DNA of 64,000 nt from Cupriavidus necator N-1 (GCF_000219215.1 NC_015726.1:3658001-3722000), one strand, 5' to 3'; counted from the first letter of the stretch, positions 16,803 to 26,696 are shown. Notes: generated from the letters alone by a model not told the origin. Made by a program: numbers and translations.

Positions 16803-17228
16803 GCGTTGTCTCCTGCTGGAAGTGCGTGAACGCCGCGGCGGGTGGTCCGGCAAGGCCCGCCGGTGTCTGCCGCAAGGCCTGCCGGCGCGGGCGGGGCGCC
16901 CGGGCCGAAGCTCTATTCTGTGCGATTCATGTTAGCACAGTGAATTCAAAAATTGCATACAAAAATGATATGCACTATATTCGCTTCCACGTTCAGACAA
17001 TTTGCCGCGGACAATCCGGTCCGCACAGGCGATTGCGTGGATTCCGCCTCAACAGGGGGGCTATCCGCGAGGTGGCGCGCTCCCGACCCGGAAGCCCCGC
17101 ACGGAACGTAAGGCCGGCAGCCACCCGCCAGTAGAGCAGTACGGGGCCGCCGGTGATTCCTGGATCAGATGGGCCAGCCAGCACCAGCCAATGCACAGGC
17201 GCCGGACCGGCCCGGTACGGAGACAACC
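16803..17228 (+). promoter_or_regulatory. Divergent control region with operator inside a promoter (core 16953-16981)
   Basis: This 426 bp stretch holds no gene. On the plus strand TTGCAT (16953-16958) and TATATT (16976-16981) are separated by 17 bp, a good sigma-70 promoter facing the DctA-like gene. Within it TGCATA (16954-16959) and TATGCA (16969-16974) form an inverted repeat. The half TTGCATACAA resembles FadR/GntR-family operators, and a GntR gene lies just beyond the carrier, so it is the likely binder. The leader from this promoter to the carrier start is about 240 nt. Confidence 0.6.
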
Positions 17229-18629
17229 ATGCAGCATGCAGTTCCCTCGCAGCCCCGCCCCGGCACCCCCCAGCCCCGTTTGCATACCCGCTTCACCCGT
17301 TCGCTGTTTGGCCAGGTGCTGATTGCCCTGGTGATTGGCACGGCACTCGGCCTGGCATTCCCCGAGTTCGCCGCCAAGCTCAAGCCGCTTGGCGATGCCT
17401 TTATCAAGCTGATCAAGATGCTGATCGGCCCGATCGTATTCTGCGTGGTGGTGGCCGGCATCTGCGGTGCGGGCGAGCTGAAGAAGGTCGGCCGCGTCGG
17501 CATCAAGGCGGTGGTGTACTTCGAGATCGTCACCACCATCGCGCTGGCGCTTGGCATCCTGCTGGCCTATGTGTTCCAGCCCGGCGTCGGCATGAATGTC
17601 GACCCGCGTTCGCTCGATGCGTCGGCCATCGCCGGCTATATCGACAATGCCACCAAGGTGAAGGACCAGGGCACCGTCGATTTCCTGCTCAAGCTGATCC
17701 CCAATACCGTGTTCGGTGCCTTTGCCAATGGCGACGTGCTGCAGGTACTGGTGGTATCGATCCTGTTCGGCTGCGCGCTGTCGCTGGTGGGTGAGCCGGG
17801 CCGGCCGCTGGTCAGGCTGATCGATACCTTCTCGCACACGCTGTTCAAGATGATGGGCTTCATCATCAAGCTGGCGCCGCTGGGCGTGCTGGGCGCGGTG
17901 GCCTTTACCGTGGGCAAGTACGGCATCGGCTCGCTCAAGCAGCTGGGCTTCCTGGTGTTCCTGTTCTACGGCGCGGTGGCCATCTTCGTGCTGGTGGTGC
18001 TGGGCACGATCATGCGCGTGTGCGGTTTCTCGGTGATCAAGCTGATCCGCTACCTGCGCGCCGAGCTGCTGGTGGTGCTGGGCACGGCCTCGTCCGACAG
18101 CGTGCTGCCGCAGGTGATGAAGAAGCTGGAGTTCATGGGCATCAAGAAGTCGGTGGTGGGCCTGGTGATCCCGACCGGCTACTCGTTCAACCTGGATGCG
18201 TTCTCGATCTACCTGACGCTGGCCGCGGTGTTTATCGCGCAGGCGACCAACACGCCGCTGGCGCTGGGCGACCTGCTTGGCATCCTGGCGGTGGCGCTGG
18301 TCACCTCCAAGGGCGCGCACGGCATCCCCGGCTCGGCCATCGTGATCCTGGCGGCAACGCTGTCGGCGCACCCGGCGATTCCGGCGATCGGGCTGGTGCT
18401 GGTGTTGTCGGTGGACTGGTTCATCGGCATCGCCCGCGCGCTCGGCAACCTGATCGGCAACTGCGTGGCCACCGTGGTGGTGGCCGCCTGGGAGAAGGAT
18501 ATCGACCGCGAACGGGCCCATGGCGTGCTCAACGGCACCATTGAAGCGACCGACCTGGATGCGGGTCTGGCCGCGATGGCGGAGGACGGCGTGGACGCCG
18601 GATCTCCGGTCGCCGTGCCAGGGCGATAG
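17229..18629 (+). CDS. DctA-like dicarboxylate/amino acid:cation symporter with altered substrate motif
   Basis: This 466-residue sodium/proton:dicarboxylate symporter of the DAACS family has eight transmembrane helices and two hairpin loops. The start at 17229 has CGGAGAC upstream. Family blocks include LFGQVLIALVIGTALG, KMLIGPIVFCVVVAGI, the HP1 serine region GTASSDSVLPQVM, and VVGLVIPTGYSFNLD. Transmembrane segment 7 normally carries NxDGT, which binds sodium and substrate. Here it reads NLDAF, with Gly and Thr replaced. Together with two divergent amidohydrolase genes, this suggests a substrate other than C4-dicarboxylates. The C-terminal tail of about 35 residues is cytoplasmic and acidic. 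Confidence 0.92.
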   Translation: MQHAVPSQPRPGTPQPRLHTRFTRSLFGQVLIALVIGTALGLAFPEFAAKLKPLGDAFIKLIKMLIGPIVFCVVVAGICGAGELKKVGRVGIKAVVYFEIVTTIALALGILLAYVFQPGVGMNVDPRSLDASAIAGYIDNATKVKDQGTVDFLLKLIPNTVFGAFANGDVLQVLVVSILFGCALSLVGEPGRPLVRLIDTFSHTLFKMMGFIIKLAPLGVLGAVAFTVGKYGIGSLKQLGFLVFLFYGAVAIFVLVVLGTIMRVCGFSVIKLIRYLRAELLVVLGTASSDSVLPQVMKKLEFMGIKKSVVGLVIPTGYSFNLDAFSIYLTLAAVFIAQATNTPLALGDLLGILAVALVTSKGAHGIPGSAIVILAATLSAHPAIPAIGLVLVLSVDWFIGIARALGNLIGNCVATVVVAAWEKDIDRERAHGVLNGTIEATDLDAGLAAMAEDGVDAGSPVAVPGR

Positions 18630-18676
18630 AATCACGCATCTCCCCAACCGCGCAGCCTCTGCGCAAGTGCGCTGCC

Positions 18677-19369
18677 ATGCCCGAGCATATCGATCCTGAC
18701 ATGACCGCCGAGGCGATCGCCGAAGACATAGTCGCGGCCATCGTTTCGCACCGCCTGCCACCCGGCACCAAGCTGCGCGAGGAGGCCCTGGCCAGTGTCT
18801 ACCGCGTCAGCCGCACCAAGGTGCGCGCGGCGCTGCTGATGCTGTCCAAGGACAAGGTCATCCAGATCGTGCCGGACAAGGGCGCCTTCGTGGCCAAGCC
18901 CAGCGCCGAAGAGGCGCGCGAGGTCTTCGCGGTGCGCCGCATCCTGGAAGCGGCGCTGGCGCGCGAGTTCGTCGCCAAGGCGACGCCCGCCGACTACAAG
19001 CGGATTGACAAGCACCTGGCGGCCGAGCGCAAGGCGCTGACGGGCAACGATGCGCAGGTGCGCACCCGGCTGCTGGGCGACTTCCATATCGTGCTGGCCG
19101 AGGTGGTCGGCAACGGCGTGCTGACCGAGATGATGCGCGAGCTGTCGACGCGCAGCGCGGTCATCACCATGCTGTACCAGTCGCGCCGCGACGCGGCCTG
19201 CTCCTCCGACGAGCACCGCGAATTCATCGAGGCCGCCCGCGCCGGCGATGTCGAGCGGGCCGTCGCGCTGATGGTGGACCACCTGGGCCACGTGGAAGGT
19301 GCGCTGCATTTCGAGGAAACCGCGCCGGTGTCGCGCGGCAAGGACCTGGTGACCGCGCTGCTCGCGTAG
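18677..19369 (+). CDS. FadR-subfamily GntR transcriptional regulator
   Basis: This 230-residue protein has an N-terminal winged helix (about residues 8-75: ALASVYRVSRTKVRAALLMLS, then VIQIVPDKGAFVAKPSAEEA) and a C-terminal all-helical FCD ligand domain (90-220). The domain includes the acidic/His residues LLGDFHIVLAEVVGN and EHREFIEAARAGDVERAVALMVDHL. Proteins of this type sense small organic acids or amino acid derivatives through a metal site. It starts 47 bp after the DctA-like gene and is likely co-transcribed. I infer that it controls the carrier and the divergent amidohydrolases through the inverted repeat at 16954-16974. Confidence 0.88.
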   Translation: MPEHIDPDMTAEAIAEDIVAAIVSHRLPPGTKLREEALASVYRVSRTKVRAALLMLSKDKVIQIVPDKGAFVAKPSAEEAREVFAVRRILEAALAREFVAKATPADYKRIDKHLAAERKALTGNDAQVRTRLLGDFHIVLAEVVGNGVLTEMMRELSTRSAVITMLYQSRRDAACSSDEHREFIEAARAGDVERAVALMVDHLGHVEGALHFEETAPVSRGKDLVTALLA

Positions 19370-19464
19370 GCGTCCGCTTGATGTGAGTCAAAGCGGCCCC
19401 AGCCGCCCACGCGCACACTTGACCCCGCCATGAAGACGCGGGGGCGCACTTCATGAGCACTCCG

Positions 19465-19530
19465 CCTTCCGGCACCTCATCGTCGGAAGGCTGCCCGCAC
19501 GCTGCAACGGTGTGCGGGCTTTCTTTTTTC
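19465..19530 (+). terminator. Double hairpin with U-tract after the GntR gene
   Basis: CCTTCCG/CGGAAGG (19465-19471 with 19484-19490) is followed at once by GCCCGCAC/GTGCGGGC (19493-19500 with 19512-19519) and TTTCTTTTTTC. The second hairpin is a standard terminator. The pair ends about 120 nt past the GntR stop and closes the carrier-regulator transcript. A small 3'-derived RNA could end here too. Confidence 0.8.
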
Positions 19531-19936
19531 TGAGGACTGGGTTTTGCGCTGCGGAATGGCGCCCTGTCCCGCCCCTTCGCCGCCACGCTGCCGCACCCGT
19601 TTTTCCCTTTCCCGCCAGCTAGTTGCAGCCCCCGGACGGCATTCCCGGCGCCGCCATTGTTGCGTCCGTGGCGGCCGGCATTGCCGGCAATACGCGAAAT
19701 CGAATCCCGGCTTCGGGTTAGGATGCCGGAGGCCAGAGGCCGGCGCCGCCCCCGCAGCATCGGGAGCGGACGCACACCAGAACAGAAACATGGAGACCGT
19801 CATGCGCCATCGCGCGATACCTGCCGTGCAGCGACGCCGCCGGCGCTAGCCCTCCCCTGCATTTCGCCCCGCCACGGTTCTGCCTGACGCCGGATCGCGG
19901 CCCGCATCGCCTGACCATCGATCGAGAGGACTTCCA
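19531..19936. other. 406 bp without a recognised gene; short Arg-rich ORF at 19802-19849
   Basis: No recognisable coding region lies between the terminator and the SDR gene. At 19802 an ATG with GGAGACC upstream opens a 15-codon frame, MRHRAIPAVQRRRRR, that ends in five arginine codons and TAG. It could be a leader peptide or the remains of a lost gene. No clear promoter box was found for the acyl-CoA operon that begins at 19937, though one must lie in this stretch. Confidence 0.4.
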
Positions 19937-20740
19937 ATGCCCAGTGCCTTCCGCCCCGACGCCTTTGCCGGCAAGACCGTATTCGTCGCCGGCGCCTCCT
20001 CCGGCATCAACCTCGGCATCGCGCACGGCTTCGCGCGCGCCGGGGCGAAGCTGGCGCTGATCAGCCGCACCGCCGAGCGCATCCAGGCCGCCGCCGACAC
20101 CATCACCGCGGCCGGCGGCACCGCCATCGGCATGGCCGCCGACGTGCGCGACTATCCCGCCGTGGAAGCGGCCTTCGCGCGCGCCCAGGACGAACTGGGG
20201 CCGATCGACGTGGTGATCTCCGGCGCCGCGGGCAACTTCCTCGCGCCCGTGGTCGGCATGTCGGCCAATGCCTTCAAGACCGTGGTCGATATCGACCTGC
20301 TCGGCACCTTCAACGTGTTCCGCGCCAGCTTCGACCACCTGGCCAAGCCGGGTGCATCGCTGATCGCCATCACCGCGCCGCAGGCGGTCAACGCCATGAT
20401 GTTCCAGGCCCATGCCTGCGCCGCCAAGGCCGGCATCAACATGCTGATCAAGTGCCTGGCGATGGAATGGGGCCCGGCCGGCGTGCGCGTGAACGGCATC
20501 TCGCCCGGGCCGATCGCCGACACCGAAGGCATGGCGCGGCTGGCGCCCACGCCCGAGATGGAGGCGCGCTACAAGGCCCGCCTGGCGCTGCGCGACTACG
20601 GCACCAAGGACGATATCGCCGATGCCGCGATGTACCTGAGCAGCGACAACGCGCACTACGTCACCGGCACCATCCTCGACTGCGACGGCGGCAGCAAGCT
20701 GGGCGACGCCTCGGCCGATGCGCTGAAGAAGCCGCAGTAA
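19937..20740 (+). CDS. SDR-family reductase, 2,4-dienoyl-CoA reductase-like
   Basis: This 267-residue Rossmann-fold protein has the cofactor motif VFVAGASSGINLGIAHGFA, the NAG-type motif VISGAAGNFLAPV and the C-terminal GTILDCDGGSKLG. The usual YxxxK catalytic pair is replaced: the segment reads QAHACAAKAGI, keeping the Lys but not the Tyr. This is the arrangement of peroxisomal/mitochondrial type 2,4-dienoyl-CoA reductases, not of alcohol dehydrogenases. The start at 19937 has GAGAGGA upstream. It heads a three-gene operon with two crotonase-fold enzymes, which fits a role in oxidising unsaturated or ring-derived acyl-CoAs. Confidence 0.85.
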   Translation: MPSAFRPDAFAGKTVFVAGASSGINLGIAHGFARAGAKLALISRTAERIQAAADTITAAGGTAIGMAADVRDYPAVEAAFARAQDELGPIDVVISGAAGNFLAPVVGMSANAFKTVVDIDLLGTFNVFRASFDHLAKPGASLIAITAPQAVNAMMFQAHACAAKAGINMLIKCLAMEWGPAGVRVNGISPGPIADTEGMARLAPTPEMEARYKARLALRDYGTKDDIADAAMYLSSDNAHYVTGTILDCDGGSKLGDASADALKKPQ

Positions 20741-20782
20741 ATCACCGTACCGAATACCGACCACGAGACCAGGAGACCCCCC

Positions 20783-21562
20783 ATGACGGCATCCGTCCTC
20801 TATCAAACCAGCGAAGGCGTGGCCACGCTGACCCTGAACCGCCCGGACGTGCTCAACGCAATGAACGGCGACCTGATGCGCGAGCTGCGCGAGGGCGTTG
20901 AGCGCGCCGCCGGCGACGCTGACGTGCGCGCCGTGCTGATCACCGGCGCGGGCCGCGGCTTCTGCGCCGGCGCCGACCTGGCCGCGCGCGGCAAGGATGG
21001 CATCACCGATTCCGGCACGCTGCTACGCGAGCGCTACCACCCGATCATCATGGCGCTGCGCCAGATGCCCAAGCCGGTCGTCACCGCGGTCAACGGCGTG
21101 GCCGCCGGTGCCGGCATGAGCCTGGCGCTGGCGGGCGACGTGGTGCTGGCGGCTCGCTCGGCCAGCTTCCTGCAGGCCTTCTCCAAGATCGGCCTGGTCC
21201 CGGACGCCGGCAGCACCTACTTCGTGCCGCGCTATGCCGGCGAGATGCGCGCCCGCGCGCTGGCCATCCTGGCCGAAAAGATCGATGCCGAGGAGGCCCA
21301 GCGCATCGGCCTGGTGTGGAAGGTCCACGCCGACGACGCGCTGCAGGACGAGGCCGGCAAGCTAGCCCGCCACCTGGCCACCATGCCGACCATGGCCTAC
21401 GGCATGATCAAGGAAGCCCTCAACCAGAGCTTCGACAACGACCTGGCCGCGCAGCTCGAAGTGGAAGCCACGCTGCAGTCGCGTGCCAGCCGCAGCGATG
21501 ACTGCAAGGAAGGCGTGGCCGCCTTCATGGAGAAGCGCAAGCCGCAGTTCAAGGGCCGTTGA
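20783..21562 (+). CDS. Enoyl-CoA hydratase/isomerase, PaaG-like
   Basis: This 259-residue crotonase-fold enzyme has the oxyanion-hole segments GRGFCAGADLAARG and AVNGVAAGAGMSLALAGD, and the acidic residue in KIGLVPDAGSTYFVPRYAG. That Asp position matches the PaaG/ring-1,2-epoxyphenylacetyl-CoA isomerase and delta3-delta2-enoyl-CoA isomerase branch rather than the two-Glu hydratases. No other phenylacetate genes are present, so a role as an enoyl-CoA isomerase alongside the dienoyl-CoA reductase is more likely. It starts 42 bp after the SDR gene behind AGGAGA. Confidence 0.85.
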   Translation: MTASVLYQTSEGVATLTLNRPDVLNAMNGDLMRELREGVERAAGDADVRAVLITGAGRGFCAGADLAARGKDGITDSGTLLRERYHPIIMALRQMPKPVVTAVNGVAAGAGMSLALAGDVVLAARSASFLQAFSKIGLVPDAGSTYFVPRYAGEMRARALAILAEKIDAEEAQRIGLVWKVHADDALQDEAGKLARHLATMPTMAYGMIKEALNQSFDNDLAAQLEVEATLQSRASRSDDCKEGVAAFMEKRKPQFKGR

Positions 21563-21588
21563 GCACCCACATCACAAGGAGCCAGCGC

Positions 21589-22425
21589 ATGAGCGCCAGC
21601 AGCAACGAACGTATCCTCGTCACCATCGAAGACGGCGTCGCCGACGTCCGCCTGAACCGCCCCGACAAGATGAACGCGCTCGACCAGGCCATGTTCGACG
21701 CACTGATCGAGACCGGCGAGCAACTGGCGCGCATGCCCGACCTGCGCGCCGTGGTCCTGTCAGGCGAAGGCCGCGCCTTCTGCGCGGGGCTGGACATGGG
21801 CAGCATGGCGGGCATGTTGTCGGACGGTGGCGGCGAATCCCACAACGACAGCATCGGCGCGGGCCGCCTCGGCAAGCGTACCCACGGCATGTCCAATCGC
21901 CCGCAGTACGCGTGCATGGTCTGGCGCGAGCTGCCGGTGCCGGTCTTCGCGGCGGTGCACGGCGTGGCTTTCGGCGGCGGGCTGCAGGTGGCGCTGGGGG
22001 CGGACGTACGCTACGTCGCGCCCGATACCAGGCTGTCGGTCATGGAAATGAAGTGGGGGCTGGTGCCCGACATGGCCGGCATGGTGCTCACGCGCGGCCT
22101 GGTGCGCCCCGACGTGCTGCGCGAGCTGATCTACAGCGCGCGCGTGCTGAGCGGCACCGAAGCCTGCGAACTGGGCCTTGGCACCTACCTGGCCGACGAC
22201 CCGCGCGCCGCGGCGCTGGAAGCCGCGCGCCAGGTGGCACAGAAGAACCCGGATGCGATCCGTGCGGCCAAGCGCCTGATGGCGGTGGTGGAGCGCGGCG
22301 ACAATGCCGCCATCCTGCAGGCCGAGTCCGATGAGCAGGACCGGCTGGTCGGCTCGCCCAACCAGCGCGAGGCAGTGCTGGCCAATATGCAGAAGCGCGC
22401 GCCGCGCTTCGAGCCGGCGGGCTGA
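21589..22425 (+). CDS. Crotonase-family enoyl-CoA hydratase/isomerase
   Basis: This 278-residue crotonase-fold protein has EGRAFCAGLDMGSMAGM, FAAVHGVAFGGGLQVALGADVRY and MKWGLVPDMAGMVLTRGLV. The usual second catalytic Glu of hydratases is replaced by the PDMAG Asp pattern, so isomerase or another acyl-CoA reaction is plausible. A roughly 15-residue insertion (DGGGESHNDSIGAGRLG) follows the first oxyanion segment. The ATG at 21589 has AAGGAG ten bases upstream; an in-frame ATG at 21559 overlaps the previous stop and has none. It is the third gene of the SDR-crotonase operon and is convergent with the gene at 22436. Confidence 0.83.
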   Translation: MSASSNERILVTIEDGVADVRLNRPDKMNALDQAMFDALIETGEQLARMPDLRAVVLSGEGRAFCAGLDMGSMAGMLSDGGGESHNDSIGAGRLGKRTHGMSNRPQYACMVWRELPVPVFAAVHGVAFGGGLQVALGADVRYVAPDTRLSVMEMKWGLVPDMAGMVLTRGLVRPDVLRELIYSARVLSGTEACELGLGTYLADDPRAAALEAARQVAQKNPDAIRAAKRLMAVVERGDNAAILQAESDEQDRLVGSPNQREAVLANMQKRAPRFEPAG

Positions 22426-22435
22426 AGCAACGCGC

Positions 22436-22804
22436 TCAGTGGTGGCGCCGTCGGCGCCACCACAGCACATAGACCGCCACGTTGACCGCCAGCACCACCG
22501 CGCCGAGCCACAGTTGCACCGCCGGCGTAAGCCCGGCCGGATAGATCAGCGGCAACAGGTAGCGCTCGACAAAACCGCCGCTGTAGCCCGCCTGCCCGGC
22601 AGCCTGGCGCAGCGTGTTTTCCAGCGGCGTCAGCGGGCAGATCCAGCCGGACCATTCGATCAGCACGCCCCATGCCGCCGCGGGCAGGTGCAGCCATGCA
22701 ACACGCGGCCATCGCAATACCAGCAGTCCGCCCGCCACCACGAACAGGATAAACAGCCCGTGCACGATGACCACCAGGTCGGCCAGCCAGGCTGTGATCG
22801 GCAT
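22436..22804 (-). CDS. DUF2784-like small membrane protein
   Basis: This 122-residue protein has about four membrane helices: LADLVVIVHGLFILFVVAGG, VAWLHLPAAAWGVLIEW, YLLPLIYPAG and LWLGAVVLAVNVAVYVLWW. The CPLTPLENTLR segment between helices 2 and 3 is the signature I associate with DUF2784. Function is unknown. The start at 22804 lies 17 bp past the LysR gene stop, on the same strand, so the two are probably co-transcribed. Confidence 0.8.
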   Translation of the reverse strand: MPITAWLADLVVIVHGLFILFVVAGGLLVLRWPRVAWLHLPAAAWGVLIEWSGWICPLTPLENTLRQAAGQAGYSGGFVERYLLPLIYPAGLTPAVQLWLGAVVLAVNVAVYVLWWRRRRHH

Positions 22805-22821
22805 CGCGCTCGGCGGCGGCC

Positions 22822-23742
22822 TCAGTTGCCGCCCGCCGTGTCCATCCAGTAGCCCGGGCGCGCGAACTGCGCCTTCAGGTGCTCGATGAAGAAACGAATC
22901 TTGGCCGGCACCGGGCGCTGCTGCGGGTACACGGCAAGGATGTCGTAGGCCGGCAGCGCGTATTCGTCCAGCACCGTGATCAGCTCGCCGCTCTCCAGCT
23001 GCGGCAGGATCTCCCAGGTCGAGCGCCAGCCCAGGCCCAGGCCCTCGCCGGTCCAGCGGTGCAGCAGCTCGCCGTCGTTGCAGTCCAGGTTGCCGTTGAC
23101 GCGCACGGTCACGGTCTTGCCGTTCTGGCTGAAGTACCAGCCGCGCTGCTGGCCGCCCTGCAGGTTGAACGCCAGGCAGTTGTGCTGGGCCAGGTCGTCC
23201 AGCGTCTGCGGCACGCCGTACCTGGCAAAGTACGCCGGCGTGCCGCACACCACGCGCTTGTTCGACGCCAGCTTGATCGCGACAAAGTTCGGGTCGATGG
23301 CGCCGCCGATGCGGATGCCGACGTCATAGCCTTCGCGCACCAGGTCGACCACGCGGTCGGTCAGGTTGAATGAGATCTGCACTTCCGGGTTGGCCGAGAG
23401 GAACGCCGGCGCGTGCGGTGCCACGTGCTTGCGCCCGAACGCCGCCGGTGCCGAAACGATCAGGTGGCCGGTGGCCTTGTGCTTGCCTTCGGCAATCAGC
23501 ATCTCGGCGCGGTCCAGGTCGGCCAGCGCCTTCTTGCACTGCTCCATGAACACCGCGCCCTGCTCGGTCACGGCAATGCGGCGCGTGGACCGGTGCAGCA
23601 GCTTGACGCCGATGCGGGCTTCCAGCGCGTTGATGCGGCGGCCGATCATCACCGGCGTCACGTTCTGCGTGAGCGCCGCGGCCGCCATGCTGCCGTGCTC
23701 CACCACGGCGATAAAGGCTTCGATTTGCTTTAGTTTGTCCAT
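22822..23742 (-). CDS. LysR-type transcriptional regulator (CrgA-like)
   Basis: This 306-residue LysR protein has an N-terminal winged helix (KLKQIEAFIAVVEHGSMAAAA, then RRINALEARIGVKLLHRSTR) and a two-lobed effector domain with HLIVSAPAAFGRKHVAP and VVDLVREGYDVGIRIG. The ATG at 23742 follows GGGAGAC; an in-frame ATG at 23832 would add about 30 unlikely residues. Upstream lies a gene-free 148 bp toward another minus-strand gene. The target is unknown: nothing divergent is present, so it may act on the DUF2784 gene or at a distance. Confidence 0.9.
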   Translation of the reverse strand: MDKLKQIEAFIAVVEHGSMAAAALTQNVTPVMIGRRINALEARIGVKLLHRSTRRIAVTEQGAVFMEQCKKALADLDRAEMLIAEGKHKATGHLIVSAPAAFGRKHVAPHAPAFLSANPEVQISFNLTDRVVDLVREGYDVGIRIGGAIDPNFVAIKLASNKRVVCGTPAYFARYGVPQTLDDLAQHNCLAFNLQGGQQRGWYFSQNGKTVTVRVNGNLDCNDGELLHRWTGEGLGLGWRSTWEILPQLESGELITVLDEYALPAYDILAVYPQQRPVPAKIRFFIEHLKAQFARPGYWMDTAGGN

Positions 23743-23890
23743 CGGATATTCGTCTCCCGGGCGCCATTGTGCGGCATCCCCGGGGATGTGACATCCCTGC
23801 GCGGCTGATGGGCAGGATCGCGGCATCCGCATACGGCCGCGTCAGCGCCGCTGCCAGGGGCACGCCGCGTCACCCGGCGCCGGTGCGGAA

Positions 23891-24586
23891 TCAGCCGCCC
23901 GGAGCCGCCCGCGCCCTGACCTGCGCGTTCATCTCGGCCGCTTCGCCCAGCACATGGGCCAGCCGCCGCAGCGGGCGGCTGCATTGCACATGCAGGTACA
24001 GGTAGCAGGCCGCGCCGGTCACCACCATCACGCCGTAGATCCACAGCAGCGCCCCGGCCATGGCCTGCTGACGCGGCAGCGCGGCCACCACGGCCGCGGC
24101 CGGCGCCAGTGCCAGCAGCATTGCCAGGGTGCGCGCAGCACCTTCCCACAACCGCAGTTGCAACACCACGCGCCGCTGGCGCGCCTGCAGCTGCGGCGGC
24201 GGGATGCGCGCCAGCCGGCGCAGCAGCGCATCCTCGGCCACGCTGTGGCGGTCCATCTCGGCGGCCTGCCAACGCAGCGGATGGCGCAGCCTGGCCAGCA
24301 CGGTGCCGGCGCGCGTGAGTCCGGCGCCGACATAGCAGGCGGCGGACAGGGCCAGCAGCGCCTCGAAGGTCCGCAGCGACCACGGCGGCACCGGGTGCTT
24401 CAGCCACAGCCGCCAGACGGCCAGGGCCGCGCCGCTCAGGATGGTCGCGACCAGCGCCGCGATAAAGCCCACCCACAGCGCGCGCCCGAGGCGGCCGCCC
24501 TGCGCCGCACGGTCGGCGGCCGGCCCGGGCGGGGCGGCGGCAAGCGCTTCAAGCAGTTCGTAGGTAGACGGCAGCCTGGAATACAT
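23891..24586 (-). CDS. Four-helix membrane protein of unknown function
   Basis: I do not recognise a family in this 231-residue protein. It has a cytoplasmic-looking N-terminus (about 35 residues), two membrane helices (ALWVGFIAALVATILSGAAL and LRTFEALLALSAACYVGAGL), a basic 60-residue loop, then two more helices (TLAMLLALAPAAAVVAALP and LLWIYGVMVVTGAACYLYL) and a polar tail. The coding pattern and composition match the neighbours, so it is likely a real gene. The 283 bp between it and gcl carry the repeated GCGTACCCC motif. Confidence 0.7.
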   Translation of the reverse strand: MYSRLPSTYELLEALAAAPPGPAADRAAQGGRLGRALWVGFIAALVATILSGAALAVWRLWLKHPVPPWSLRTFEALLALSAACYVGAGLTRAGTVLARLRHPLRWQAAEMDRHSVAEDALLRRLARIPPPQLQARQRRVVLQLRLWEGAARTLAMLLALAPAAAVVAALPRQQAMAGALLWIYGVMVVTGAACYLYLHVQCSRPLRRLAHVLGEAAEMNAQVRARAAPGG

Positions 24587-24704
24587 GGTCGGCCCGGATG
24601 GCGATGAATCCCGCCATTTTGCCGCACTGCGCTGCGGCGGCCGGCCGGCGCCGGCCCGTACCCACCGCTGCGCTGCGTGCCCGCACCGTCACACCACATA
24701 TCCA

Positions 24705-24770
24705 ATTGCGTACCCCGGCGTACCCCCGCCGACCGTCCGATCGGGCTTCCAAGGCGATATTGCGTACCCC
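24705..24770 (+). promoter_or_regulatory. Three GCGTACCCC repeats upstream of gcl
   Basis: GCGTACCCC occurs at 24708-24716, 24718-24726 and 24762-24770; the first and third share the longer ATTGCGTACCCC (24705-24716, 24759-24770). The first two are exactly 10 bp apart and the first and third exactly 54 bp apart, so all lie close to the same helix face. This is the pattern of a cooperative regulator site. The region starts 165 bp before the gcl start and overlaps no gene. The regulator is not identified; a glyoxylate-responsive protein is the obvious guess. Confidence 0.6.
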
Positions 24771-24869
24771 AGGTATCGAATCAACTGATCTCCCTTCTGT
24801 TTATCCCACCCCGCCTGCGGGAATAGGATCGACTCCAACGGAATTCACACCATCACTGGAGACAAGATC

Positions 24870-26654
<1,785 letters not shown>

Positions 26655-26676
26655 GCAGCACCATTCCAACATGGAA

Positions 26677-26696
26677 GCGCGGGCTACGGCCCGCGC
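26677..26696 (+). other. Stable UACG-tetraloop hairpin between gcl and hyi
   Basis: GCGCGGGC (26677-26684) and GCCCGCGC (26689-26696) enclose a TACG loop closed by C-G, a UNCG-class tetraloop that folds very stably. No U-tract follows. It lies 22 bases after the gcl stop and probably protects the 3' end of the gcl message or sets the gcl:hyi ratio. Confidence 0.6.

Noticed and set aside
19544..19849. 101-codon open frame between the GntR and SDR genes
   Set aside because: It is Arg/Pro/Ser-rich with no signal, motif or ribosome site at its start. Only the last 15 codons have a plausible start and were noted separately.
23742..23832. Longer LysR protein starting at 23832
   Set aside because: The extra residues do not fit the family N-terminus, and GGGAGAC stands before the ATG at 23742.
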